Of a stretch of DNA of 64,000 nucleotides, positions 33,139 through 42,031 are shown piece after piece. Source of the DNA: JABJAG01 sp038137215 (GTDB taxonomy: Bacteria > Pseudomonadota > Alphaproteobacteria > UBA6615); NCBI GenBank assembly GCA_038137215.1, contig JAYQBG010000012.1:13884-77883 (forward strand), in the 5' to 3' direction. The notes under the pieces are model-generated. The model ran no database searches, was not told where the DNA came from, and saw only the letters and a program-made list of their open reading frames with translations. Within the stretch, counting starts at the first letter, position 1, and the number at the start of each line of letters is the position of its first letter. A program made the translations under genes and the position numbers.

Positions 33139-34515
33139 TCAGCCTTCCCGCCGCCAGGTCGTACCACCGGCGCCGTCTTCCAGCACGATACCCTGTGCGG
33201 CCAGTTCGTCGCGGATTTCATCGGCGCGTGCAAAATCGCGCGAGGCGCGGGCTGCGTTGCGTTCCTCGATCAACGCATCGATGGCCTCGTCGCCGTCACC
33301 CTGAAACCAGGCCGCGGGATCTTGCTGCAGAATTCCGAGCAACCGTCCGGCCGATTTCAGGACAGCCGCCGCGTCGCGGGTTGCGTCCGCATTGCCCTCG
33401 TTCTCTGCCGCGAAGACCGCATCGGCAGCAGCATGTACACCGGCAAGCGCAGCCGGGGTGTTGATGTCGTCACACAGACCGGCAAACACATCATCGGGGA
33501 AACCGGTTGCATCGGGGATCGGACCATCGACCAGCGCCAGCGCGCGATAGAACCGGTTCAGTTCCTGACGGGCCTCCCGCACACCGTCTTTTGTGAAATC
33601 CAGCGGCTGGCGGTAATGGGTCTTCAGGATGGCCAACCGCAACGCTTCACCGGGAAACTCCTCCAGCAGGTCCGAGACCGTGTAGAAATTGCCGAGCGAC
33701 TTCGACATCTTCTCGCCCTCACTCATCAAATAGCCGTTGTGGACCCAGTAGCCGGCAAAGCCTTCGTCCGGATGGGCACAACGGGACTGGGCGATCTCGT
33801 TCTCATGATGCGGGAAGACCAGATCGACGCCGCCGCCGTGAATGTCGAAGGAGGCGCCGAGATGCTGCTCGCTCATGGCCGAACACTCCAGGTGCCAGCC
33901 CGGGCGACCGCGGCCCCAGGGGCTGTCCCAGCCCGGCTGGTCGTCCGTCGAGGGCTTCCACAGCACGAAATCGGCCGGGTCCTGTTTATAGGGTGCGACC
34001 TCGACGCGGGCGCCGGCGATCATCTCATCCCGGTTGCGGCCCGACAGATGGCCGTAATCCGGCATGGAGGGCACGCTGAAAAGTACATGACCCTCGGCCG
34101 CATAGGCGTGGTCTTTCGCGATCAGCTTCTCGATCAGGGCAATCATCTGGGGAATATGATCGGTGGCGCGCGGCTCTATATCCGGCGGCAGGCAGCCGAT
34201 GGCGGCTGCAGTCACATGGAAGTTTGCCGCCGTGCGCGCGGTCAGGTCCTCGATCTTCTCGCCGTTCTCCACCGCCCGGTCGATAATCTTGTCGTCCACA
34301 TCGGTGATGTTGCGCGCATAGGTAACGGCGTTATCGCCGTAGATATGGCGCAACATCCGGGCCAGCACGTCGAAGACCGCCAGCGGGCGGGCATTGCCGA
34401 TATGGATATCGTCATAAACCGTCGGCCCACACACATACATGCGCACATTGGCCGGATCGATCGGAACGAAGGCTTCCTTGCGGCGTGAATAGGTGTTGTG
34501 GAGATGGAGAGTCAT
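33139..34515 (-). CDS. cysS: Cysteinyl-tRNA synthetase
   Basis: Charges tRNA-Cys with cysteine. 458 residues from MTLHLHNTYSRRKEAFVPID (the ATG ten codons upstream in the same frame is rejected on family length). The Zn-ligand Cys and HIGH-type motif lie in MYVCGPTVYDDIHIGNARPL; WHLECSAMS and HGGGVDLVFPHHENEIAQ give further Zn ligands; and the KMSKS loop is GEKMSKSLGNFYTV. All key residues present and length normal. Confidence 0.97.
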   Translation of the reverse strand: MTLHLHNTYSRRKEAFVPIDPANVRMYVCGPTVYDDIHIGNARPLAVFDVLARMLRHIYGDNAVTYARNITDVDDKIIDRAVENGEKIEDLTARTAANFHVTAAAIGCLPPDIEPRATDHIPQMIALIEKLIAKDHAYAAEGHVLFSVPSMPDYGHLSGRNRDEMIAGARVEVAPYKQDPADFVLWKPSTDDQPGWDSPWGRGRPGWHLECSAMSEQHLGASFDIHGGGVDLVFPHHENEIAQSRCAHPDEGFAGYWVHNGYLMSEGEKMSKSLGNFYTVSDLLEEFPGEALRLAILKTHYRQPLDFTKDGVREARQELNRFYRALALVDGPIPDATGFPDDVFAGLCDDINTPAALAGVHAAADAVFAAENEGNADATRDAAAVLKSAGRLLGILQQDPAAWFQGDGDEAIDALIEERNAARASRDFARADEIRDELAAQGIVLEDGAGGTTWRREG

Positions 34516-34719
34516 CGGAGTTCCCGGATTGGAGTTGCAGTACACGCGCGGAATACCCGCACCCCGAAAGGGCCTGTCAGGCGATAATTCGCCCGCGGGC
34601 GATGCAACATCGGTGGGAACAGGTTTTGCTCATGGCCGCGTGTATAGCGCCAGCGGCAAAACAAGGCAATTCCGGGGTCTGATGATGTTCTACCACGACT
34701 TCCAGCGATCATTCCGCAC

Positions 34720-34875
34720 AGAGAACAGAAGTCAACAAAAACGATATTATTCGTGATATTCATAATATTTTTCATTTATTCATAATTCTAATAAATGTTT
34801 TACGGCAATTTATATCGGCGACATATTATCAATATTATTCATATATTCGACTTTCATATTTCTTTTTTACACTAT
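34720..34875. other. Very AT-rich leader region
   Basis: About 150 bp of sequence far richer in A and T than anything else in the window, with repeated attcata/ttattcata steps, lying between the divergent cysS and the small-gene cassette at 34925-35709. It presumably holds the cassette's promoter and may bind an AT-hook or Ros/MucR/H-NS-like silencer. No gene seen; no single -10/-35 pair can be chosen. Confidence 0.6.
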
Positions 34876-34924
34876 ATCCAATAAAGCACCAAATATTTGA
34901 TGCCACACAAATAAGGAACGCCAC

Positions 34925-35086
34925 ATGTCCTTCGAATCATTCTCAACAGCAAAACACGAGCCTTCAAACCAGAAGGCGGGCGCTGCACCTGCAGAGAAAG
35001 CGGCGGACACAGACTCAGCCAGCAAGCCGGTTGCACCAGCAGCCAATGCGGTGCCGGACAAATCGGATTCCGCTCCCAAGACCTGA
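34925..35086 (+). CDS. Small disordered protein, 53 residues
   Basis: Reads MSFESFSTAKHEPSNQKAGA and ends in an Ala/Lys/Ser/Asp-rich tail, NAVPDKSDSAPKT. An AAGGA ribosome-binding site lies ahead of the ATG. No hydrophobic core, so intrinsically disordered. First of three short genes downstream of the AT-rich leader. Function unknown; short proteins with a similar opening occur in other alphaproteobacteria. Confidence 0.6.
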   Translation: MSFESFSTAKHEPSNQKAGAAPAEKAADTDSASKPVAPAANAVPDKSDSAPKT

Positions 35087-35191
35087 CAACATCAAAGGCC
35101 GGATAGCTGAGAAGCCAATACCGCAGCAGCTTTAACCAAAACCGGTTGAAGCGCGACCACTCCTGGAAGAACGAATGCAGGGAGTCCGACC

Positions 35192-35503
35192 ATGACCAAA
35201 ATTCCCGTCGAACTGGACGAACATCGCGGCATGGCAGCACAAAAGGCCACGCTCGACCGCCGCGAACATTTGCACAAATTTCAGGCCGACCAGGCCGCTC
35301 TGCGACTTCGTCAGGAGGAACTCGAAAATTTCCTCCTGGCCAAGCCTGCAGATACCTGGCCCGAAGTCGCAGCAAAGGCGCAATACCTCATTCGGCTCTT
35401 TGCCGATATACCGGAAGCGTTGGACCCTCGCCGCAAGAAGCTCATTGCGTCCACTCTCGAAGACCTCGAGCATCTGATCAATCAAGCGAAAGAGAAGGCA
35501 TGA
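35192..35503 (+). CDS. Hypothetical helical protein, 103 residues
   Basis: MTKIPVELDEHRGMAAQKAT followed by a heptad-like region rich in Glu, Leu, Arg and Gln (HKFQADQAALRLRQEELENF), then KAQYLIRLFADIPEALDPRR and a C-terminal helix LEDLEHLINQAKEKA. Likely an all-helical, possibly coiled-coil, cytosolic protein. Its stop overlaps the next gene's start by four bases (ATGA). No known family recognised. Confidence 0.7.
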   Translation: MTKIPVELDEHRGMAAQKATLDRREHLHKFQADQAALRLRQEELENFLLAKPADTWPEVAAKAQYLIRLFADIPEALDPRRKKLIASTLEDLEHLINQAKEKA

Positions 35504-35709
35504 ACGACCTCCGACTGGCGAATTCTGCCGACAAGCAGGAAGAGTATGAGACCGTTGATGTTACGGTTGATCGTCAGTGCCTCAGATGTCGTTCGACATT
35601 TCTCAGCGGCTGGGTCGGCGAGCGAATCTGCAGTCGCTGCAAAACCTCAAGCACCTGGAAACGGGGACACGCAATCAATACCCACCCAACCGGCGGCAGT
35701 CGCCGCTAG
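35500..35709 (+). CDS. Small zinc-ribbon protein, 69 residues
   Basis: MNDLRLANSADKQEEYETVD, then a zinc-ribbon-like CLRCRSTFLSGWVGERICSR followed by CK: two Cys-x2-Cys knuckles 14 residues apart, sufficient for one Zn2+. The tail is basic (WKRGHAINTHPTGGSRR). Translationally coupled to the helical protein before it. Zinc ribbons of this kind bind nucleic acid or protein; the actual target is unknown. Confidence 0.7.
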   Translation: MNDLRLANSADKQEEYETVDVTVDRQCLRCRSTFLSGWVGERICSRCKTSSTWKRGHAINTHPTGGSRR

Positions 35710-35730
35710 CATTCGTCGGCCCAAAGCCCG

Positions 35731-37395
35731 TTACGCCTTGCCCCGGAATGCGTTGGTGATCGGGTAGCGGCGGTCGCGGCCGAACGAACGGCTGGTCAGC
35801 TTTACCCCCGGCGGGGCCTGGCGGCGCTTGTATTCCGAGAGTTCGAGCAAACGCCAGATGCGTTGCACCGTCTCGGGTTCGAAGCCCTTTGCCTCCAGTT
35901 CCTCGGCCCCCAGATCCTCCTCGATCAGGCCATGCAGGATCGCGTCGAGCACGTCATAGGGCGGCAGGGAATCCTCGTCCTTCTGATCCGGGCGCAGTTC
36001 GGCCGAGGGCGGCTTGGTGATCATCCGCTCGGGTATGACCTCGCCGGCCGGGCCCAGCACACCGTCGGGATAGTGTTCGTTGCGCCAGTGGCAGAGCGCA
36101 AACACATCGGATTTATAGACATCCTTGATGACCGAGTAGCCACCATTCATATCGCCATAGATCGTCGCGTAGCCGACCGACATTTCGGACTTGTTGCCGG
36201 TGGTCACCAGCATGTCGCCCGTAAAGTTGGAAATCGCCATCAACAGCGTCCCGCGTGACCGGCTCTGGATATTCTCTGCCGTCACGCCGGAGGCCGGCTC
36301 GTTGAAGACCTCGGTCAGCATTTCGTCGAACGCGCCCATGGCCGGGCCAATATTGGCGCTGTCGTAGCGCACCTCCAGCCGCTCGGCGAGTTCGCGGGCA
36401 TCCTCGAGGGAGTCTTCGCTGGTGTAAGGCGAGGGCATCATCACGCAGTGGACCCGGTCACGGCCCAGCGCATCCACGGCAACCACCGCCGTGATCCCGG
36501 AATCGATGCCACCCGACAGGCCCAGCACCACGCCCGGAAAGCCGTTCTTGTTCACATAGTCGCGCAGGCCCAGCACCATCGCTTGATAGATGCGCTCCTT
36601 GCCCTCGATCCAGTCATTAATCTCGGTTTCGGCGCAGGACCAGCCGTCGTCGCCGCGGACCCATTCGGTGGCGGTCAGGTCCTCGGCGAACTGTTTGGAG
36701 GCCGCGACAAGCCGCCGGTCGGCATTCAACACAAAGGACCCGCCATCGAAGACAAGCTCGTCCTGGCCGCCGACCTGGTTCACATAAACCAGCGGCAATT
36801 CCGTCTCCGTCACCCGTGCGACGGCGTGGTTCATGCGCACATCGACCTTGTCGCGCTCATAGGGACTGCCGTTGATGATGACCAGGATTTCCGCACCGGA
36901 CTCCATCAGGGTCTCGGCCACGTCCGGGGTCCACATATCCTCGCAGACCGCCAGGCCGAGACGCACGCCCCGGAAATTCACCGGGCCGGGCAATTCCCCG
37001 GCATCGAAGATGCGCTTCTCGTCGAACACGCCGTAATTGGGCAAATCCCACTTGTAGCGGAGCGTCTGAACCTTGCCATCGTCGAGCACGGCGGCGGCAT
37101 TGAAACGCCGCCCTTCCTCATCGAGCCACGGCGTCCCGATGATCAGCCCCGGCCCGCCATAGGCGGTTTCCGCGGCAAGCTCCTCGACCGCCGCCATCGC
37201 GGCGCGCACAAAGGCGTTCTTCAGGATCAGGTCTTCGGGCGGATAGCCCGTGACACACAATTCGGTGCCGACCACCAGATCGGCCCCCTGCCCCGACGCC
37301 GCCAGCCGCGCGGCCCGGATTTTCGCAAGATTGCCTTCAATATCCCCGACAACGGGGTTCAGCTGGGCGAGCGTGATCTTCAGGGAATCAGTCAT
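35731..37395 (-). CDS. nadE: Glutamine-dependent NAD+ synthase
   Basis: Performs the last step of NAD synthesis, amidating nicotinate adenine dinucleotide with glutamine nitrogen. 554 residues: an N-terminal nitrilase-type glutaminase domain with its Glu (VVGTELCVTGYPPEDLILKN), Lys (YKWDLPNYGVFDEKRIF) and Cys (RLGLAVCEDMWTPDVA), then an ATP-pyrophosphatase domain with VVLGLSGGIDSGITAVVAVD and NKSEMSVGYATIYGD. Length matches the two-domain form. Nicotinate phosphoribosyltransferase, an enzyme of the same pathway, lies next on the same strand. Confidence 0.97.
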   Translation of the reverse strand: MTDSLKITLAQLNPVVGDIEGNLAKIRAARLAASGQGADLVVGTELCVTGYPPEDLILKNAFVRAAMAAVEELAAETAYGGPGLIIGTPWLDEEGRRFNAAAVLDDGKVQTLRYKWDLPNYGVFDEKRIFDAGELPGPVNFRGVRLGLAVCEDMWTPDVAETLMESGAEILVIINGSPYERDKVDVRMNHAVARVTETELPLVYVNQVGGQDELVFDGGSFVLNADRRLVAASKQFAEDLTATEWVRGDDGWSCAETEINDWIEGKERIYQAMVLGLRDYVNKNGFPGVVLGLSGGIDSGITAVVAVDALGRDRVHCVMMPSPYTSEDSLEDARELAERLEVRYDSANIGPAMGAFDEMLTEVFNEPASGVTAENIQSRSRGTLLMAISNFTGDMLVTTGNKSEMSVGYATIYGDMNGGYSVIKDVYKSDVFALCHWRNEHYPDGVLGPAGEVIPERMITKPPSAELRPDQKDEDSLPPYDVLDAILHGLIEEDLGAEELEAKGFEPETVQRIWRLLELSEYKRRQAPPGVKLTSRSFGRDRRYPITNAFRGKA

Positions 37396-37504
37396 GGAAC
37401 AGGGCGGTCAGGGTCAAAGAGCACCGGACGGTAGGCAGCACCGCGCAGGGTGTCAACGCGACAGAAAACGCACGGACGTTTTCCTCATGCAACAGATTTT
37501 GATT

Positions 37505-37578
37505 AAGCCCTCATCCTGAGCCTGTCGAAGGACGAGGGCGCCAACCTCATACTTCGACAAGCTCAGCATGAGGTTGTT
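37505..37578. repeat. Pair of CTCATCCTGAGC/CTTCGACAAGC repeats
   Basis: cctcatcctgagcctgtcga...aggacgaggg and cctcatacttcgacaagctc...agcatgagg, two units filling most of the 230-bp gap between nadE and the phosphoribosyltransferase gene. Confidence 0.7.
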
Positions 37579-37626
37579 CGTAAGGCAGGTGAACAAGGAC
37601 AAATCATCCGAGTGGCAGTGCCTGAG

Positions 37627-38814
37627 TTACTTCCGCAGCAGGAACTCGCGGCCGACCTTGACCCGTTTCGTGCCGCCATATTCGACAATATCGGAGGTGG
37701 CGTAGGTATGCTGCCAGTCGCCGGGCAGGAAAGACCCGGTGCCGATGGCGTCGATGGGCACATCGGCTGCGGCCATCACCTTGCACTTCTCCGGGCCAAA
37801 GCCGGAGGAGGCCACGATCTTGGCCTTTTCGAACCCGCCTTCGTCGAGACGCTCGCGCAGATGCCAGAGGGCGGCCGCTGAAACACCGCCGCCGATCAGA
37901 TGGCGCAGTTCCGCCTCGGTCCGGTACCCGCGGATCGCGTCGGGTGCGTGCCGCTCGAGAACCGCGTAGCTCTGGGAGGGGTCGAGATCCTCGATATAGC
38001 GCCCGCCCGGCGTGTCGAGACGCAGCGACATCTGGCCGTTGCGGACCATCTCGGGGAACCGGCGGCACACTTCGAGCGAATCGCTGATCTCGCGCCCGAA
38101 GTAGTCGACCAGCACGGTCAGGGACTCATCCGGATGGGTCTCGTGGAACATCTCCGCCGCGCGCACCGTCGAACCGGCATAGCCGATCAGCGCGTGGGGC
38201 ATGGTGCCCAGCCCGCGCGGCTGGCCGAAATAATGCGCCGTGGCGTCAGTCGCGTTGCCGACAAAGCCGATCGCGCCCACCTTGCGGGCGGCCCGGGCCG
38301 AGCCGACCGAAGCGGCGTAGGCCATGAGTTCAGCCATATCCGGTCCGGAACAGTGGCGCGCATCGAAGGCCATGAAGGCCACATTGGGCAGATCCACGCA
38401 CATGGCCGCCGCATTGTAGGCGGCTACGCAGGCCGCACCGAGTTTCTGCAGGAACAGCGTTTCCAGATCGACCAGTTCGTGGAAGGAGCCCGTGATGTAC
38501 ATCAGCGGCTCACCGGCACCGACCCAGCGGCCCTCATCGAAGCGCAGATCGATCTCGAACTTGGTGCCGCGCGCTTCGGCCACGCCATCCAGCCAGTCGA
38601 GCGCCAGCCGGGTCGCGGAGATCACCGGACGGCGCATGAACACCGCATAGGTCACCTGGGTATCGCCGAATTTGCCGACGATATCGCGGGTCTTGTTGAA
38701 ATAGGTGTCGGTATAGTCCGAGATTTCGTCGGCGCGCGGGCGCAGCTCCCCCCGACGCTCCAAACCGGACTGCGGCGCGGGTGTTTCTGAGTCCCGGGAT
38801 TCCATGGTGCTCAT
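37627..38814 (-). CDS. Nicotinate phosphoribosyltransferase family protein
   Basis: Salvages nicotinate with PRPP to nicotinate mononucleotide. 395 residues: N-terminal DYTDTYFNKTRDIVGKFGDT, GEPLMYITGSFHELVDLETL, a central HCSGPDMAELMAYAASVGSA and a C-terminal phosphate-binding stretch GFGPEKCKVMAAADVPIDAI then GTGSFLPG. The pattern fits the shorter nicotinate phosphoribosyltransferase class rather than E. coli PncB. It lies next to nadE, so the two probably share a NAD-salvage role. A second ATG three codons in is an equally likely start. Confidence 0.9.
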   Translation of the reverse strand: MSTMESRDSETPAPQSGLERRGELRPRADEISDYTDTYFNKTRDIVGKFGDTQVTYAVFMRRPVISATRLALDWLDGVAEARGTKFEIDLRFDEGRWVGAGEPLMYITGSFHELVDLETLFLQKLGAACVAAYNAAAMCVDLPNVAFMAFDARHCSGPDMAELMAYAASVGSARAARKVGAIGFVGNATDATAHYFGQPRGLGTMPHALIGYAGSTVRAAEMFHETHPDESLTVLVDYFGREISDSLEVCRRFPEMVRNGQMSLRLDTPGGRYIEDLDPSQSYAVLERHAPDAIRGYRTEAELRHLIGGGVSAAALWHLRERLDEGGFEKAKIVASSGFGPEKCKVMAAADVPIDAIGTGSFLPGDWQHTYATSDIVEYGGTKRVKVGREFLLRK

Positions 38815-38892
38815 TTCGATCCCCCCGATCGTTCGAGACCGCAGTCTGGCGCGTGTTTCACCGTTCGCAAAGCCCCAAACGGCGTCGGTGGC

Positions 38893-40284
38893 TCAGGCGA
38901 CGGAGGCCGCACGAACCTCATCGGCCAGGGCATCGTCGCGCTGACGCTTGAGACGCTCGGCGATCTGGAAGGCCAGTTCGATGGACTGGCTGGCATTCAG
39001 ACGCGGATCGCAATGGGTGTGATACCGGTCACCGAGGGATTCCTCGGTGATTGCCTGGGCGCCGCCGATACACTCGGTGACATCCTGGCCGGTCATCTCG
39101 AAATGGACGCCGCCGGCATGGGTGCCTTCCGCGCGGTGCACCTCGAAGAAGGTATCCACTTCGGACAGGATCGCATCGAAGCCGCGGGTCTTGTAGCCGC
39201 TCGACGCCTTGACCGTGTTGCCATGCATGGGATCGCAGGACCAGACGACCTTGCGGCCCTCTTTCTCGACCGCGCGCACCAGCGGCGGCAGAACCTCGGC
39301 CGCCTTCTCGGCGCCCATCCGGCAGATGAGAGTGATCCGCCCGGCCTCGTTTTCCGGGTTCAGGACATCAAGCAGGCGCATCAGGTCGTCCGTGTCCAGC
39401 GAGGGCCCGCACTTCATACCGATGGGATTGCCCACACCGCTGAGGAACTCGACATGGGCGCCGTCGGGCTGACGGGTCCGGTCGCCGATCCAGAGCATAT
39501 GCGCAGACGTGTCGTACCAGTTGCCGGTCAGGCTGTCCTGACGGGTCAGGGCCTGCTCATAGACGAGCAGCAGCGCCTCGTGGCTGGTGTAGAAGTCTGT
39601 CTCGCGTACCTGGGGAACGTTCTCGCTGGTCAGGCCACAGGCCGCCATGAAGCCGAGGGTTTCCTCGATGCGCGCAGCCAGCTCCTCGAATTTCTCGCCC
39701 TGTGGGCTCGACTTCACGAAGTCGAGGTTCCAGCGATGCACCTGATGCAGATCGGCAAAACCGCCCTGGGCGAATGCCCGCAGCAGGTTCAGGGTCGCGG
39801 CGGCCTGATGATAGGCGTCCAGCATCCGCGCAGGGTCCGGCTCGCGGGATTCCGGATTGAAGGCCATATCGTTGATGATATCGCCGCGATAGCTCGGCAG
39901 TGAGACGCCGTCGATCTCCTCGGTCGGCGCCGAACGTGGCTTGGCGAACTGGCCGGCCATACGGCCGACCTTCACCACCGGGCAGGCCGCCCCGAAGGTC
40001 AGAACGATCGCCATCTGCAGCAGCACCTTGAAGGTGTCGCGAATGTTGTCGGCGTGGAATTCGGCAAAGCTTTCGGCGCAATCGCCGCCCTGCAAGAGGA
40101 AAGCCTCGCCTTCGGCCACACGTCCGAGCTGCGCACGCAAGGCTCGCGCCTCGCCTGCAAAAACCAGCGGCGGCTGCTTTTTCAGGGTGGATTCCACTTC
40201 GGCGAGCGCGGCTGCATTGCCGTATTCGGGCACCTGCAGGATATCGCGGTCACGCCAGCTCTCGGGCTGCCAGTTCTTCGACAT
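38893..40284 (-). CDS. Class II 3-deoxy-7-phosphoheptulonate synthase (DAHP synthase)
   Basis: First enzyme of the shikimate pathway, joining PEP and erythrose 4-phosphate. A 463-residue class II (plant/AroH-like) enzyme: EAFLLQGGDCAESFAEFHAD with the metal-binding Cys, VGRMAGQFAKPRSAPTE, WSCDPMHGNTVKASSGYKTR and HFEMTGQDVTECIGGAQAIT with the metal-binding His/Glu. Class II enzymes are the usual form in alphaproteobacteria. It stands alone on the minus strand. Confidence 0.96.
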   Translation of the reverse strand: MSKNWQPESWRDRDILQVPEYGNAAALAEVESTLKKQPPLVFAGEARALRAQLGRVAEGEAFLLQGGDCAESFAEFHADNIRDTFKVLLQMAIVLTFGAACPVVKVGRMAGQFAKPRSAPTEEIDGVSLPSYRGDIINDMAFNPESREPDPARMLDAYHQAAATLNLLRAFAQGGFADLHQVHRWNLDFVKSSPQGEKFEELAARIEETLGFMAACGLTSENVPQVRETDFYTSHEALLLVYEQALTRQDSLTGNWYDTSAHMLWIGDRTRQPDGAHVEFLSGVGNPIGMKCGPSLDTDDLMRLLDVLNPENEAGRITLICRMGAEKAAEVLPPLVRAVEKEGRKVVWSCDPMHGNTVKASSGYKTRGFDAILSEVDTFFEVHRAEGTHAGGVHFEMTGQDVTECIGGAQAITEESLGDRYHTHCDPRLNASQSIELAFQIAERLKRQRDDALADEVRAASVA

Positions 40285-40464
40285 TGCTTCCTTCGGACCG
40301 GGGCCGGAGCCACCTAATCCGTCCGTTTGTTTGAGTTACATCGTAACGAAATGGGTATCGCCGTAGCGATGGGGCATGCCTATAAGCGCCCCAAACCGCG
40401 ATTGCCAGCAAAAATCGCACAAATTCAAGGCGCTAGCAAACCGCCTCTGTGACAACACCCGCCC

Positions 40465-40542
40465 ATTACGTCATGCGCGGACTTGATCCGCGCATCTCCG
40501 GCGTCGCACCGAGATTGCCGGGTCAAACCCCGCAATGACGTA
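40465..40542. repeat. Interspersed palindromic repeats upstream of the DAHP synthase gene
   Basis: cgtcatgcgcggacttgatc...cgcgcatctc and a partial ccgagattgccgggtcaaac...cccgcaatgacg unit between the gor stop and the divergently oriented spacer. The rest of the 264-bp gap holds no gene and should contain the DAHP synthase promoter. Confidence 0.65.
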
Positions 40543-40548
40543 TTGCGC

Positions 40549-41925
40549 CTACTCGGCCACCTTCGCCGCCTCTTCGGGCACCGGCTCACGCATGGTGACG
40601 AACTCTTCCGCCGAGGTCGGATGAATCCCAATGGTAGAGTCGAACACGGCTTTCGTGGCCCCGGCCTTGAGCGCCACGGCGAAGCCCTGGATCATTTCGC
40701 CGGCATCGGGGCCGACCATGTGAAGCCCCACGACCCTGTCGCTGGCCTTGTCCACGATCATCTTCATGAAGGTTTGCTCATCACTGCCCGTCAGGGTGTG
40801 CTTGAGGGTGCGGAAGCTGCTCTTGAAGATCATGACATCGCCGTAGTTCTCGCGCGCCTCGTACTCCATCAGGCCCACGGTTCCCACCGGGGGCTGACTG
40901 AACACGGCGGTCGGGATGTACTCGTAATCGACCTTGCTCGGCGTGTCGCGGAAGAGCGTTTTCGACACGGCCATGCCTTCGGCCAGTGCAACGGGTGTGA
41001 GCTGATAGCGGTCGATGATATCGCCCACGGCGAAGATCGATGGGACGGTGGTGCGGAAATAGTCATCGACGACCACGGCGCCGTTTTCCTTGAGCTCGAC
41101 GCCGACCTCTTCGAGCCCGAGCCCGGTCACCTTGGGACGGCGGCCAATGGCGGACATGACCGTGTCGGCCTCCAGCGAGGTGCCGTCGGACAGGTGAACG
41201 GTCAAGCCGTCATCGGTCTTCTCGACCTTCTCGAAGGACGTATTCAGCTTGATCTTGATGCCCTTCTTTTCCATCTCGCCCTGAAGATGTTCGCGAATGT
41301 CCTCATCGAAACCGCGCATGATCAGCGGGCCGCGATAGACCAGCGTTGTATCCACGCCCAGTCCGTTGAAGATGCCCGCGAACTCAACAGCAATGTAGCC
41401 ACCGCCTTCGACAATGACCTTCTTCGGCAACGCGTCCAGATAGAAGGCCTCGTTGGAGGTGATCACGTGCTCACCGCCCTCATAGCCCAGATCGGTCGGC
41501 CAGCTGCCAGCCGCCACGAGGATGTTTTCGGCCGTGTAGTGCTTGCCGGCCACCTCGACCGTATGGGGGTCCACGACGGTGGCGCGCCCGTGCACGATAT
41601 CGACACCCGACCCCTCGAGCAGGCGCTCGTAGATTCCGTTCAGGCGCTTGATTTCCTTGTCCTTGTTTTCGACCAGCGTACGCCAGTTGAAGGAATCCGG
41701 CTTGACCGTCCAGCCATAGGCGGCCGCATCCTGGAAATCCTCATGGAAGTGGGAGGCGTAGACGAACAGCTTCTTCGGGATGCAGCCGACATTGACACAG
41801 GTGCCGCCCATGAAGGTGTCTTCGGCCACGGCCACGCGCCCACCGGCATTGGCGGAAAACCGCGCCGCACGGACACCGCCGGAGCCGGCTCCAATGACAA
41901 AAAGGTCGTAATCATATTCGGCCAC
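40549..41925 (-). CDS. gor: Glutathione-disulfide reductase
   Basis: Reduces GSSG with NADPH in the cytosol. 458-residue FAD enzyme: N-terminal FVIGAGSGGVRAARFSANAG, the redox-active TFMGGTCVNVGCIPKKLFVY (CVNVGC), NAD(P)-binding VIVEGGGYIAVEFAGIFNGL, FAVGDI near residue 300, and the C-terminal IGIHPTSAEEFVTM with the catalytic His-Glu. It supplies glutathione for the glutaredoxin and peroxidase systems encoded elsewhere in the window. Confidence 0.95.
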   Translation of the reverse strand: MAEYDYDLFVIGAGSGGVRAARFSANAGGRVAVAEDTFMGGTCVNVGCIPKKLFVYASHFHEDFQDAAAYGWTVKPDSFNWRTLVENKDKEIKRLNGIYERLLEGSGVDIVHGRATVVDPHTVEVAGKHYTAENILVAAGSWPTDLGYEGGEHVITSNEAFYLDALPKKVIVEGGGYIAVEFAGIFNGLGVDTTLVYRGPLIMRGFDEDIREHLQGEMEKKGIKIKLNTSFEKVEKTDDGLTVHLSDGTSLEADTVMSAIGRRPKVTGLGLEEVGVELKENGAVVVDDYFRTTVPSIFAVGDIIDRYQLTPVALAEGMAVSKTLFRDTPSKVDYEYIPTAVFSQPPVGTVGLMEYEARENYGDVMIFKSSFRTLKHTLTGSDEQTFMKMIVDKASDRVVGLHMVGPDAGEMIQGFAVALKAGATKAVFDSTIGIHPTSAEEFVTMREPVPEEAAKVAE

Positions 41926-41953
41926 GGGGCACCTCTTTCGACGATCAACGTTG

Positions 41954-42027
41954 CGGAACGGCGCGTTCCGACATATTTCCTAGGCAGTACTTAGCGTGCA
42001 TGTCTGCAAAAGCAAACGTTCGGAACG
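41954..42027. promoter_or_regulatory. Two GGAACG/CGTTCC dyads in the gor upstream region
   Basis: cggaacg-gcg-cgttccg (41954-41970) is a perfect inverted repeat with a 3-base spacer. A second dyad, cgttcggaacg, lies at about 42017-42027. Both lie between the divergent starts of gor and the secreted protein at 42032, so they may be operator sites shared by the two promoters. Confidence 0.5.
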
Positions 42028-42031
42028 GAAC

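Noticed and set aside
34516..34924. An ORF in the AT-rich stretch between cysS and the small-gene cassette
   Set aside because: Short frames there have no ribosome-binding site or coding bias. The stretch is better read as a leader.
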